Shown here in pieces: positions 21,507 to 33,080 of a stretch of DNA of 64,000 bases. The notes beneath the pieces were generated by a model. The model searched no databases, had not been told where the DNA came from, and saw nothing but the letters and a program-made list of their open reading frames with translations. How positions within the stretch are numbered: the first letter of the stretch is position 1; every line of letters begins with the position of its first letter. The DNA is from Branchiostoma belcheri (Eukaryota > Chordata > Leptocardii > Amphioxiformes > Branchiostomatidae): the NCBI RefSeq assembly GCF_001625305.1, contig NW_017802525.1, positions 203,296-267,295 of the forward strand, in the 5' to 3' direction. The position numbers were made by a program, and so were the translations under genes.

Positions 21507-22307
21507 AAACTAGAAAGGCCAATATTTGCTTTGGAGCAAATACAGCGATGGGTTCACCACATTTTACGACATGGCAGGGAAAGAATGAGAAACACAAGGG
21601 AAAACAATGATTTACATTGATATAACTATAATATGAAGTAAAATACAACTAAAACAACAGTTGGATAGCTATTCCCTACTTTATTGGTTAGGATTTTTAA
21701 TTGCATAATGCAAACTGTTGATTTTCAAAATAAAAAAAAACGTCCATGCCCCGCATTCCAATGCTGGAGCAGGAAAGCTTGAAATACCTACCAAAACACT
21801 TGAATACAGACATACTGTCAGTATGGAAATGCTCTGTGCAGGTGTTAATCAAGTTAAATCCCAACAGCCAATCAGCAAGAAATGCTCTGTGCAGGTGGAA
21901 ATGCTCTGTGCAGGTGTTGATCAAGTTAAATCCCAACAGCCAATCAGCAAGAAGAATAGAGGAAAGCTGCATGCCTATTGGTTGATGCCCTGCATTCCAT
22001 TGTGATGACTCATGCCCAAACGTGGTAAACAAGGCACACTAACACAGTAATACATTTGCTATAACACAGCCAAAAAACTCAAATAAAACCATTCTAAAAG
22101 CCTGTATCACAATAATTTTAAAAAATCGCCTAGGGGTATTTGCCCACTGTACCTCCATACCAAATTTCAGGACCTTGGGCCCTAAAATGAAGAAGCTGAA
22201 TCCATTTAAAAAAATGGCAGGAGAAGAAGAAGAAGGAGGAGGAGGAGAAGAAACATCAGAAAAAGCAATATGGGTTCACCACCACTTCGTGGTGTGGTGA
22301 ACCCATA
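21507..22307 (+). repeat. 0.8-kb interspersed repeat, copy 1
   Basis: Nearly identical to 34965-35690 in the same orientation. It begins AAACTAGAAAGGCCAATATT and includes the hairpin word TATTTGCTTTGGAGCAAATA. It carries ATGGGTTCACCAC near the left and GTGGTGAACCCAT at the right end. A GAA/GGA-rich tract and ACATCAGAAAAAGCAATATG precede the right end. Relative to copy 2 it has an internal tandem duplication of a segment starting AAATGCTCTGTGCAGG. No protein-coding capacity; class unknown. Confidence 0.8.
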
Positions 22308-22826
22308 AAAATGTGGAAAGAGATGTCATTAAACTAAGCTTTGTCTGCCAGCAAAATTTGACCCTCAAAATGCAGGAAATTGCATTTTAGAGTACAGTGT
22401 TCGAAATACCCGTCTGCAGTCTGCAATTTGCAGATAGATTTTCAAGATTGCAGAAGAAAAAATCTTACAATCTGCAATTTTGCAGAAGGAAAAAATAGGC
22501 TCCGGATTCAATAGTTTTCAATTAGCAAAGCAGTGGCGCTGTGAATAGATCGAAAACCTGCGCCGCACGAACCTGCCGGCGTTTTTCAGCAGACTGTAAT
22601 GGTCCCATATAAGGGAATTTGGGGTCAAAGTTGAACGATTTCGACAAGGCGACGAAAGGCGACGATAACCAAATATGGGCACTCGCCATTTTCCGATGTT
22701 AGATTTCGTCTCCCGGGAGGACCCGACAACTGCCTCGTGAATTTTCGGCAGTTTTCGCTGAGCATTTCCCAGCAGGCAACACGGCAAAGGAAACATGGCT
22801 CCTCCGAAAAACCATATTGTTGCAAA

Positions 22827-22847
22827 ATGAGAGAGACGGAGACTAAG
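22827..22847 (+). CDS. CENPJ: Candidate first coding exon of the CENPJ-like gene
   Basis: ATGAGAGAGACGGAGACTAAG followed by GTAAAC would give MRETETK with phase 0, matching the phase 0 start of the exon at 23538. The upstream 300 bp is less AT-rich than its surroundings and could be a promoter. Known CPAP proteins are much longer at the N-terminus. Either this is a short isoform or paralogue start, or the true upstream exons were missed and this is coincidence. Confidence 0.3.
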
Positions 22848-23537
22848 GTAAACTTCTTTTATTTGAAGGCTGGATTTTCATTTTCCTGGCAGGCTTCTTT
22901 GTATGTAGTGATCATCAGTTATTCAGTAACAACAAATATGGATTTTTGTTCCGGTCAAAAAAACCGGTCCACCGACGTTTCGGTTTTTTTGGACCGGACC
23001 GATAAAGTTTTACGGTCCGAACATATTTAAAAGATTGATATTTTGAAGAATTTCAGTAATGCTACAGATTTACAAAGCTATAACTATTACCGTTAACGTT
23101 ATATATATATGATGTAAGAATAGGCATTATTGGTTTCAGAAGGTTGTAATATGGGGGCTTGTGTAGTTGCAGAAAGTGTTTCCAAATTGCAGGACGAAAT
23201 TTTGACTCTTCTGCAGAGCACTGAAAAAAAGTATTTCGACCACTGGAGTATATTATACACATTTTGTAGATTTAAAAATTTTCCAGGGGGAGCATGCCCT
23301 CAGACATGCAATGCCTTGTGCCTTTGACCCTGACAACATAATGTTGCATCAAACAAAATTGCAATGATAGAAAAAAATTTCAGGCTGGCTAGAACACTGC
23401 TTCCAAACCTTCCAGTATACATATGATTGAAGTCATGTACTTGTGCATGGGGACTTTTTTCTACCAGCTAGTGTTTCAAAGTAGTGTTTTACTGGTAATA
23501 TGAAGTGAAGTCTGTCATTCTGTTGTTTGAAATATAG

Positions 23538-26500
23538 TTGGAAGATGAGGAGCTGAAGGAGTTTGAGTTACTGGAGAGAATGGCAGCGAACACATCTTCT
23601 TTCATCGGCAGCACCCCTGCAAGAGCCAACATGTACAGGAGTCAGGGGCCACCTGGGGTGAGTTTACAGACAACATGTTTGCCTTCGTCAGAAGGGTATG
23701 TTTTCAGTTTGGGCTTGGTGTGGGCATGGGTCTGAATGTGTGTCAACATCATAACTTGAGAAGTTGTGGATTAGGGTTGGCAAAAATCCCTAAATTAGGG
23801 TTAACCAAGAAACCCTAAATTAGAGTTCACAAAAACTGTATATAAGGGTTACAAAGAAACCCTAAATTTTGGGTTTGCAAAACCCCTGAATTTGGGTCAC
23901 CACTAAGAACACACTCCTAATAGGACTGTGCTGAAGTAATCTTTCTGGACACATTTCAAGTTGTAGAGTGTACATGTAGATGAAGTTATCAAGTGTTTTT
24001 TCCCTTCATATGCTAAATTTGCTTATTTTCTGCATGCAGTCATTGAGACAACCATCAAAAAGTGATGAAGAAGACCAAGAGATGAATGAAGATGGAGAGG
24101 ATGTCAATTTGGAGCAGACTTTAGAGGAGGGAGACAGCGACTTGGACCAAACCATCAAGGAACAGCCAGAGGGAGGGGACTGGGAGCAAGATGAAATGAA
24201 GGAAGGCAAAAGAGATTCTCCACTGGGGACAGCAGTCTTGGCTGAAGAAGCAGAAGAGTTGCAGGATAAAAAAGATGAAGAAAAAGAGGAAGACAGGGAT
24301 TCTGAAAGGTGCGTTGATGGATCAAAGTTCACAAAAGGCATGACCAGATTTGAAATTAGAATTGAAAGTTCTCAAGTTAATTTTTTTACTATACGAAAGT
24401 TCATCAATCTGTAGTAGTTACATGTTTTAAAGTCAAAACTTTTGTTCCAACACAAAAGGATTCATGTTCTCACCTAGAGCTTTTGACCAGTCACTCTGGT
24501 CTTCTTCAATAGACTGACCCAGCGTTTCAGTCCTGAAAAAAAATTAGGGTTGGTAGGTAGGAATTTCATTTTTTTTCTTTCTTTCTTTTTTTTGGACTTT
24601 GGCGATCTCTAGTGATCATCCAACTTATACAATACTGATACAGTTTAAAAGTAAAACTTGCATGAGGACACTTTCATTTTCAATGTCAATGTTGCAAAAC
24701 CAATTGTACAATGTTTCATCATTCAGGTGTCAGATCATGGAGCTAGAAAAGGTTGATCAGCTTGAAAAATTTATGTTCCTTGCAGGGGTCCACACAAAAA
24801 AAGGTCTGTACTTTTTTCTAGGGTCAGCCAGAAAACAGGAAACACATAATTTTTTTCCTAGGCCTTACCTCTTTTCTCTCCTCTGTTACCCCAGTGCCCA
24901 TGATGATATAGCAGCAGTGTCCTCTCAGGCCCTGAATGTGGATTTTGATGATGATGACAGTTGGGGAGACATGAGTAAGAAAGGACTAGACGAGGATGAC
25001 CACGACACCACTCTGGATGACAGCATCATATCAGGCGCTCCTCCTCTGGACACCTCCACACCTCCAGCCAAGGCAAACAGACCAGGTAGGTCTTTCCTGT
25101 CCTTGTCACAAGTTATTCTCAAAATTATGATCACATACATGTGTAACATACATGTGTAAATCTAGTAAACCAAAGACAAGCATAGACATTTTTTGTACAA
25201 ATTTTACATGTTTACAAAAGATAAAACATATTGTAACAGACGTTTAATGGCAATACGCCAGTCATCTCTATATAGACTAGAAATTGTATTGATTCATTCG
25301 TCATTGTTGCCATACATTGTACCCCCTGTACATCTTTAGAACAAAAGTTCATATATCATTCTCAAATTTGGTGTTCTTGTTGCATGTTGGCAGAATGCAT
25401 GTTGCATGTTGGCAGAATGTACTGCACCTTCAAAAACCAAATTTTTCACAGTTTGTTGCATGTCTTTTTCAAAACAACATTTAAAAGCTATAGACAGCAT
25501 GTCATCCTTAACATATGGAGTTTAACCTTAAAAAAGGAGGGGTGTGGCATAATGACAGCATTTGGCTTGGAACCAGGAGTCCGAGATCGAGTTCAAATCC
25601 TGCCATGCTACCGATCTTGTGCCCATGGGAAAGGCACTTTACATGTATTTCCATCTTTTGCTCAGGCAAAAAAGAGTATGTCTGTTGCCCGTTTTTGTGT
25701 TTGTGTGCGTTGGTGGCGGCATAAAAATATGTTGAAGAGTGTGCCGTCGCCATGTCTTGTAATAAATGCTGGAATAGAAAAAAAAAGTGTTCTGCCAAAG
25801 TTCCATGCACAATTCATTTTGGGTTTCGTGCAGGTGCAGTCTGTTTTGCCAACATGCTGGTCTTCCTGATAACAACTTGTGAACTTGTAATTACAAAATC
25901 TAACTACTTTTAACATATATTATATCCACTGCTTCAAACATAGGTTTTTCTAGAAGAGCACAGAACAGCCCACCGCCTGATTCTGATGAAGTTCCAGTTC
26001 CTGTCAGCATCGAGCCTCCACCCACATCTGACCTGGTCGCCAAGCGCTTCCCAAAACTGAAACCTGCCAAACCTAAAGTCTCAGCTGAACAGGTGAACAA
26101 CTTAAAATTCATGTACATGTACTTGTACAGTCACATCTGTCCAAAGGGGTGAAGTGATTCAGTTACGCTGAGGCCTAGGAAAAAAAATGTTGTGTTTCCT
26201 GTTTCCCAACCAACCCTACAAAAAACTGCCGACCCTAGCCTTTTTGTGTGAATCCCTGCTGATAAAAATGGCTAGGGTTGGTGGGTTTTGTTAGCTGGTA
26301 GCTATAGGGTTGGTCAGGAAACCAGAAACACAACATTTTTTTCCCAGGCCCAGTTAGTTCTGGAGTACTTAGTTTCACTTTGGCACAGAACCAGGACAGT
26401 TTCTCCTTAAAGCTCAGTCTGACCTGTTTGACACAGGCTTTGATCAAAGGTTGACTCAATATAATGCAAGACCTTTCAACCTTCCTGCAGTTGCGTATTA

Positions 26501-29500
26501 GTCACAGACAAACACGTAGTTACAGACATGCAACATGTACTTACTGTACATACCAATGAAGACTGCACTTAAAAGCTATACAAAATTCCCAGGAAGTTAC
26601 AATCAGATAGTTTTGCTTCTTATGGTTTGTCCAGATACATGGGAGTGCTTGAGTTGTATATTATTTTACACTTGAAAAATCTAAGCCTACAACCTTCTTT
26701 TTCTTCATAGTTGATCAACTTGATTATGAGTCAGAAAATGTTTTACCCACTATTGAATTGAATCAATGAACAAAACATACCGGTACATGATGTAGAACTT
26801 TGTAGTTAGGCCGTAGCATGTTTGAAAAAGGGTCCCCTCTTTCCAGAAATATTTGCAACTTGAATGTTCTTACCTAATGCTAAAATACATCTGTTGACTA
26901 TGGATTTCTCTGTTTGATGCACAGTCTCTATGCCTCAACATTTCTATACAGTAGTTTCCCATTGCAACACAAGTGCGTTATGACCACATGCAGTGGGTTC
27001 TGAAGTACATGTAATGTTTGCATGCATCTCAGTGCCCAACATTTCTCGATCTTGCTTCTTGGTGTTGTTCTGTTCACTCTGCTGAGTTTCTGGTGCACAT
27101 TTTGGCCAACATGTACATTTTTTGGCACATGTACACAGACCAGATAGGAGTTTGCAAAGCTGCTGTCCTATAGCTTCCCTCAGATCGGTCAGCCGATTGA
27201 TTCCTGCAAGTGGGTTGACTACTGAGTTTAAACAGAAGACCAAAATTGCCCAGGGCATGACTTGCTTGTGTAGGTCTTTCTCTGGGTATGTTTTCTGTAG
27301 TATCCATTTGACGGACATCACTATCAAACCTAACAACCAGAAGACTACTGGGACAATGGCAAAGATCATGACTACCCGGGTCTTGTATATGGTGCTAGAT
27401 TGGAGAATTTTATTATCTTTTTGTTGAATTTTAAGCTTCTGCTTATTGGACCTTGTTGCTGACTTGCTGCTTGTACTTCGGTCACTGCTGGTCATTTGGT
27501 TCTGTTCCTGTTTCCTTTCTCTGAGTGGGAAAAGCTGTTTCTTCATTTTTGCTAATTGTCGTTGTTTTACGGCTTTGTACACAATGATGTTCACAAACAG
27601 TAAAACACCAATGAGGAAGAGTATGAGAGTAGAATTGAGTATGATGTACCCCGAGGGAAGAATGCCGAGGCAATGTCCAAGTCTCAAGTACTGTACCTCC
27701 ATACAGTTCCATCCCATCAAAGTCGAAAATGCAACCAAAATAACAACAACCCATGAACACACTATTGCTACCCCGGCATTGCGTTGGGCATAAGTAGCCT
27801 GGTTGTGGTAGAATATTGGGTATTTTACCGCCACAAACCTGTCCACAGTCAGTAAGTTCAGAGCAAAAGCCGACATAATCTGGGAGAACATGGTGACAAC
27901 CCTCACCTGTAGGACATTGTACGGTTTGTAGTGGTCTACGTTGTCGTAGACACGCCAAAGAATCATCGCACCCGCCAACAAGTCGGTAACGGCAAGGTTT
28001 GCGACATAAATGTACATAGGCTGGTGGAGTTGTTTCTTTGAGATGATTCCCCACAGCACAAGAATGTTGCAGATTACAATGGTGGCCCCCACAAGGACAT
28101 AAAGGACACTCAGTACCTTGCTGAAGGGAGCTTCTTCGTACCAGTGGCAGGTGTTGACGGCTTGGTCATAGGACATGTGTTGTTGCAGAACGTTCCAGGT
28201 GTAGCACTCGAATGGATCTGCATGGTCCAACTTGCTGGGCCCTGGCACTGCAGCTGAACTGTTGTTTGACATCTTCTCAGTCTCTTGTTTGCCTCAGATT
28301 TCTTGTATCATCCTGTGTTCTTTCAGTTTTAGGAGAACCATTATTATATTCTCTCTCTCTATCTGGTTTATCATCGTTTGCTCTCCATAGCCAAGGGTTA
28401 GACGTGCTTGCACATTGATGCTGGGGCTTTATGGTAGCTCACCATTTGCCTTGTCCCTGTAAGTGGTTCTTGGGCACAGCAAATGTCAATACCCCTGCAG
28501 GTTAGCGTCTCAGCTACTTCACCTGCCAGCCACGCAGTGTCCCAACATTAGGTTATGCAAGCCATGATGTTTGGATTGCTCCTTTGGTATGGCAAACTCC
28601 AGGAATGGTACTCACTCACTGTCCGGTTTATTGTCTGTTGTTCCCCGTCTTCCAAGGGTTAGACGTGCTTGCACTGCACAACTGAGGCTTGATGGCAGCC
28701 CGCCACTTGCCTCTGTCCTGTGGGTTGACGTTATTTAAGTTCAAGTGGTGGAGGTCCTCCCTTATGTTGTCAAACCATTTCCTCCTTGGGCGACCACGAG
28801 GGTACGAGGTACATGTACAGGATTGCTTGGGTGTATTGCATTGGTTCTCCTCTCTGTTTCTAGCTGTCTGTATCACAAGACAGATCGAATTCAAGAGTTG
28901 TAGCTCTGTTTCAATTACAGTCTGTCTGTCAGGTTGTCGACAGATGATTAACATGAAAATCTGACCTGTTGCACAAATGTAGAATACATTACATGACCTG
29001 TTGCTTGCATGGCACTCTAGCAAGTACATCATCGTCATGTAATTGGTACCAGGGGGTAGTAATATTGATTTTCCCTCCAATTTGAAAATATACGTTGCAC
29101 GATATCTTCAACACCCTTAGCCTCCCTAAGAGCACTCTGGCGTAGCTTTGTTATTTTCGCTACAATGGAACCTCGTAAGTGCATTTTTGGCGACGTCTCA
29201 GGGAGGAGCCTAATGGTACAGTATTGTGTGCAGTTTGCAAGAATCATAGTCGACAGATGTGAGTGGCAAAGATGATGAAGATGATGATGGCCCTTAGGTC
29301 AGGTTGCAATTATGGTTGGGTTCAGTCTGTCCCAGAGGGAGATCTGGTAGTGCTCATTGATTTTCACGGTTTTTGTTGATACATGACCTCCTTGACAGCT
29401 GTTGTTTCTCTTGCACAATGAAGAAAGACTTGTAGACACCATTATATATATAGTGAATGACACAATCGTCACACAAGATCGAAATATTTCATGGAGGTCT

Positions 29501-32054
29501 GAGATCCCTGAATTCTTGCTCCCTTGTAGGTTCAGGAGTTGCAGGATGAACTCCAGAGGAGGGAGCAGCGGTGGCAGGCCAGTCTGAACCGGATGAAGAA
29601 CCAGCTCCAGGCGGCTCAGAATGAAAGCCAAGAGCTGCGGGAAGAACTGCGAATGATGGAGAAACACAGGCTAGATGCCTGGAGTAAAGCAGAGACTAAG
29701 GTCAAGAGACAAAAATATTTTTTTCTGTTTGTTTGTTTGTATTTTTGCTTTCATCACACCAAAACAAACACCAAAAATTTATGTTGATCTTTCGGTAACT
29801 TTCTTTGACACATGTTTATTATCTACAGAAGAAGGATCATGCCCCAGTCAAGGCCTTCCAGAAGCAAAAAGTGACAAAGGAGATCTCTCCACATAAGGAC
29901 GAAGAGAAGACGACTAGTGAAGACAGTGACAGGTCTCCAGAAATGTCTGCACCGCCCAAATCTCAGCTTCAAACTCACACCATCAAAGACCGGAAGGAAA
30001 AAACTACAAAACATTTTCCCAAAGACGAGTTTGATTCCGATTTCGATGCCATTCCCGAAGAAACTCCAAGGAAGATTCCGGTAGCTGTAGCGCTTGAGGA
30101 GCACCCTTCTGGTGTTAAGACGTCAGATGGCCCAAAGCCAAGGAGACCGCTACAGCGGAAGAAGGCGGTGAAGTTTGCCGGAGACGGGGATTTAAGCCTG
30201 GAAGATGAAGATTCTGATGGTGTGGAGCAACTTCAACATGCAGATGGAAAGGTCTAGTATCTTCATAGTTATCTATTCACTAATTCTTCATAATTATCTA
30301 TTAATGCTGTATGGATGGCTCTATATTTAGTATTTTATCCTTAATTTGTAATATTAATTGTGTAATGTGTAATCTTTCCCAAAGGGAGAAAGTCATTAAT
30401 CACATCTACTTTTGGTAGCACTTGATGTTTTCACAGGTGTTTTTCGTTACATGACCTCCTTGACAGCTGACAAACTGGTGTTGTTTCCCTTGCGCCATAA
30501 AGAAAGACTTGAAGACACCATGGTGAATGAATATATGACATTTTACATCACACAAGACCTAAATATTTCATGTAGGTCTCTAAGATCTCGGAGTTTTTGT
30601 TTTTGACAGACGGAGAATGTTCTGAAGGATGGAAGACGTGTTATCACCTTCAGTAATAACGGGACCAGGAAGGAGATCAGTGCTGATAGACAGACACTCA
30701 TTGTCACATTCTTCAACGGAGACATTAAACAGATCATGCCTGACCAACGGGTGGTAAGTAAAACTAATACCATTAAGCTCAATAACTACATGTACCAGGC
30801 TAAACCTGTGCATTTTACTGTACGATATGCTCCAATGATGCAAATACATTGTAATAATCTTCAATTTAATGCAAGATTTTGGTTGTTTATAAGCAGCATA
30901 TTATGATAGAATTTGATGAGTTTGCCATTGAATGGTACAGAGTATAAGCCAATTAGGGTAGATCAGTGTGGTGTTTTCTAGACTGAAAACTTGGCAACAC
31001 AATGTCACTGGAAAAGAGTTCTTCAGAAGCTTTTTTAACTAGTCATTGTTGAAGTAAAACTGTTAGAAGGTACATGTAGATACTAATTTGAAATAGCCAA
31101 CATATAGAGAATAAATAATTTAAATTTGTATAATTTACAGTGATATGGAGCACACAAAGTCCTATGACCTGCACTGATATAAACAAACCTGTCCTTTGTG
31201 CTGATTGTAACTGTTATGACTTCCTTATAGCTTAAAGTTTTGTATGTCAAGAATGTAAATTGTGTTTTACCCTGTTCCAGATATACTATTATGCAGAGGC
31301 CCAGACCACCCATACCACTTACCCTGATGGTCTGGAGATCCTACAGTTTCCCAACAGTCAAATGCAGAAACACTATCCAGATGGAACCAAAGAAATCACT
31401 TTTCCAGACCAAACTATCAAGTATCTGTTTCCCAACGGGGATAAAGAAAGTATTTTTCAGGTATGCTATTCTGGTTCTAGCCATTTATTGGTGGTACCAA
31501 AAAATAAAGGGGCTCCTCATATACATTTGTGTAGCTTGTTTTTGGGCTATTTCAAATTTTGAAGTATAAAATGATGACGGAAATGTGGAGTAAATGTCAA
31601 TATCAGACAGATTTCCTTACCCAGAATTTTTTTGTTTTGTCCTTCTGATATTTCATCGCATGCCTAAATTAACAAATGTGTTTTGGTTTTCCAGGATGGC
31701 ACTGTCCTAAGAGTGTCCAAGAGTGGAGACAGGGTGGTTGAGTTTGCCAATGGACAGCGAGAAATACACACTCTAAACTACAAGGTACATTCTTACTGAT
31801 ACTGATACTTGCAATTAAGCATCATGCTTCACCTCAATTTAAGATAATTTCTCTTTACCTTTTATAGAAGATACATGTATATGATGAATCAGACATTATC
31901 CTTTATGTACAATTTTTTAATACAGAAACGGGAATATCCAGACGGGACAGTGAAAACTGTGTATCCAGACGGTAAGCAGGAGACCAGGTATAGCAATGGG
32001 CGTATCCGTGTCAAGGACAAGGATGGAAACGTCATTGTGGACAAAAAGATGTGA
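23538..32054 (+). CDS. CENPJ: Centromere protein J / CPAP-like protein (C-terminal TCP domain)
   Basis: Exons: 23538-23657, 24040-24308, 24895-25085, 25944-26092, 29530-29700, 29829-30251, 30610-30753, 31281-31460, 31695-31784 and 31926-32054 (stop TGA). All phases agree and the exons sum to 621 codons. Order: [15 protein letters not shown] and an acidic region, a proline-rich stretch, a coiled coil ([20 protein letters not shown]), a lysine-rich linker ([13 protein letters not shown]), then the TCP/G-box domain of repeated PDG beta-hairpins. These include [71 protein letters not shown] and [14 protein letters not shown]. Family role: centriole elongation and procentriole assembly; the TCP domain binds STIL and CEP135. 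The tubulin-binding N-terminus of vertebrate CPAP is not seen. A GPCR gene is nested in intron 4. Confidence 0.88.
23765..23905. repeat. Degenerate AACCCTAAAT repeat
   Basis: Several imperfect copies of AAACCCTAAATT and its complement AATTTAGGGTT in the first CENPJ intron. They are not a regular telomeric hexamer array. Confidence 0.5.
25535..25690 (+). repeat. SINE copy, 5' part
   Basis: tRNA-like head: GGGTGTGGCATAATGACAGC, then a B-box-like GAGTTCAAATCCTGCC, then CTTGTGCCCATGGGAAAGGC, ACTTTACATGTATTTCC and TTGCTCAGGCAAAA. It corresponds to the first ~150 bp of the SINE family also seen at 46768. Lies in a CENPJ intron. Confidence 0.6.
26172..26350. mobile_element. MITE-like element with 45-bp inverted ends
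   Basis: Left GGCCTAGGAAAAAAAATGTT continuing through GTGTTTCCTG and CCAACCAACCCTA; right TAGGGTTGGTCAGGAAACC continuing to AACATTTTTTTCCCAGGCC. The ends are imperfect reverse complements. A fragment with GGAAACACATAATTTTTTTC and CTAGGCC is at about 24840-24864 in the preceding intron. Confidence 0.6.
26944..28272 (-). CDS. Rhodopsin-class GPCR, lysophospholipid/cannabinoid-receptor type, single exon
   Basis: 442 aa, intronless, seven hydrophobic segments. N-terminus with an NNSS sequon. TM1 has [10 protein letters not shown] (N1.50). TM2 has [11 protein letters not shown] (D2.50). TM3 lacks the usual cysteine and ends [14 protein letters not shown] (DRF instead of DRY). TM4 is [13 protein letters not shown]. 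Loop 2 has the intraloop cysteine pair GWNC...GHCL typical of S1P/LPA/cannabinoid receptors. TM5 lacks proline, as in those families. Intracellular loop 3 is long and basic. TM6 has FWLLGL in place of CWLP. TM7 reads [13 protein letters not shown], so NPxxY lacks the tyrosine. The tail has a cysteine cluster [13 protein letters not shown], a possible palmitoylation site. Family role: G-protein signalling from lipid ligands; the ligand is unknown. It lies antisense inside CENPJ intron 4. Confidence 0.88.
   Translation of the reverse strand: MSNNSSAAVPGPSKLDHADPFECYTWNVLQQHMSYDQAVNTCHWYEEAPFSKVLSVLYVLVGATIVICNILVLWGIISKKQLHQPMYIYVANLAVTDLLAGAMILWRVYDNVDHYKPYNVLQVRVVTMFSQIMSAFALNLLTVDRFVAVKYPIFYHNQATYAQRNAGVAIVCSWVVVILVAFSTLMGWNCMEVQYLRLGHCLGILPSGYIILNSTLILFLIGVLLFVNIIVYKAVKQRQLAKMKKQLFPLRERKQEQNQMTSSDRSTSSKSATRSNKQKLKIQQKDNKILQSSTIYKTRVVMIFAIVPVVFWLLGLIVMSVKWILQKTYPEKDLHKQVMPWAILVFCLNSVVNPLAGINRLTDLREAIGQQLCKLLSGLCTCAKKCTCWPKCAPETQQSEQNNTKKQDREMLGTEMHANITCTSEPTACGHNALVLQWETTV
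28350..28462 (-). pseudogene. LINE 3' fragment, degenerate
   Basis: The reverse strand parallels the better fragment at 28604-28810: GTGCAAGCACGTCTAACCC and a CCATAAAGCC block corresponding to CATCAAGCC. It is the C-terminal coding end of the same LINE family as 8414-10324, too decayed to read. Confidence 0.45.
28604..28810 (-). pseudogene. LINE reverse-transcriptase 3' fragment
   Basis: The minus strand encodes [20 protein letters not shown] followed by [17 protein letters not shown] and [11 protein letters not shown] then stop. This parallels GRPKKRWIDSIREDVKNL and NPCMTGNNGR at the end of the LINE ORF at 8414-10324. CTCACTCACT after the stop is the reverse complement of that element's GTGAGTGAG tail. 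Severely 5'-truncated insertion in CENPJ intron 4. Confidence 0.75.
29363..29515 (+). repeat. Intronic segment shared with 30424-30600, copy 1
   Basis: ACATGACCTCCTTGACAGCT, GAAGAAAGACTTGTAGACAC, ATAGTGAATGACAC, TCACACAAGATCGAAATATT and TTTCATGGAGGTCT occur in the same order in the intron before the exon at 30610. Each copy ends close to a splice acceptor. Confidence 0.65.
30424..30600 (+). repeat. Intronic segment shared with 29363-29515, copy 2
   Basis: TACATGACCTCCTTGACAGC, AAGAAAGACTTGAAGACACC, TGGTGAATGA, CACACAAGACCTAAATATTT and CATGTAGGTCT, colinear with copy 1 with small indels. It lies directly before the acceptor of the exon at 30610. Confidence 0.65.
31463..31690 (+). repeat. Dispersed repeat shared with 33538-33740, copy 1
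   Basis: GGTGGTACCAAAAAATAAAG, GGGCTCCTCA, GGGCTATTTCAAATTTTGAA, ACCCAGAATTTTTTTG and ATTTCATCGCATGC recur in order 2 kb downstream. It occupies most of a CENPJ intron. Confidence 0.65.
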
Positions 32055-33080
32055 GAAAAGCCCAGTCCTCAGTTGTAAAGTTCAAGCTTCGTTCCAACAC
32101 AAGAAGGGAACTCACCATGAATTTTCATTCAATCTCGTCAACCTTCATCAGATGTATGATGCACTCGCTGCAAGTCGGAAGTGTGATGACGTCAGGATTG
32201 CATCAAATGTGGTGGGAAGACGGAATCTACATCACGGTTCACTTGAAAGCCCAGTCCTGCTAAGGCCCTGTCACACAGTCATGAGTTTGGCCTCCCGAAC
32301 ACTAGCCAAACGCTCCCAAACTATGGTTAGGAGTAAGGTTGGCTGGTGTTCGGCCAGGTCGGCTACTGTTCGGCTGTGCCAGCCAAATGTTTCAAAATGT
32401 TTACAACATTTGAGTGAAACTTTGGCCATTGTTGGCTGCTTTTCAGGAGTATAGGTCAGTGTGTGGTTGGAAGTCAAATTTGACTCAAATTTAAGTCAAA
32501 TTCGATTTGATTCAAATACATGTAGAAAGATAGGTGTTGCCTAAGTCTGGTCAGATTGCTCCAGAACTTCAAACAACCTTGGTTGGCTGGTGATCAGGGG
32601 AAGGTTCTGAATGTGTGACAGGGCTTTAGATGCGAACATTTTGCGTCTAAGTCATCTACACTAAAAAATTGTATGATATCCCTCTTACATGTACAATGTA
32701 GCATACTGTTGTTACTGCATTGTTTCCCTACATGTATTTTAAAGGAAAGAAAAAATTATCCCAATGTAAGATTAGGGATTCATTTCAATTGTAGGATTAT
32801 GATTGTGCATACATGTACAGTGTAACTCTCAACTCAAAGTAGTGAATTTGAGACTATTGTGGAAATATTTTGGGTGTATAAAATGTAAGATTCAGTACAG
32901 TAACTGTGCCATCAAAATGTTATGCCATAAAATGTAAATTTTACAAAGCGCTGATTATTTTGTGTGGAAAAGTTTAATCTACAATTACATTCCTATTATA
33001 TTTGCATAATATATAATAAAGTGTATACCAGTACACGTGTTAACTTGTTCCCAGGCATATAATAAAAATATGGAAAAGTT
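32055..33080 (+). other. Probable 3' UTR of CENPJ
   Basis: No further coding sequence follows the TGA at 32054. Candidate polyadenylation signals are AATAAA at about 33015 and AATAAAA at about 33060. A MITE sits inside this stretch. Confidence 0.45.
32263..32626. mobile_element. TA-flanked MITE in CENPJ 3' UTR
   Basis: The left end AGGCCCTGTCACAC and right end GTGTGACAGGGCTT are 14-bp inverted repeats with one mismatch, each flanked by TA (32261-32262, 32627-32628). TA duplication fits a Tc1/mariner-type non-autonomous element. The 364-bp interior is non-coding with repeated GGCTGGTGTTCGGCC/GGTTGGCTGGTGATC words. Confidence 0.65.

Noticed and set aside
22795-22830. ATGGCTCCTCCG as a start codon for the CENPJ-like gene
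   Set aside because: Its frame meets TGA after 11 codons and no GT donor lies between; the ATG at 22827 is the only in-phase option.
27482-28054. 190-aa minus-strand open frame
   Set aside because: Alternative frame within the GPCR coding sequence.
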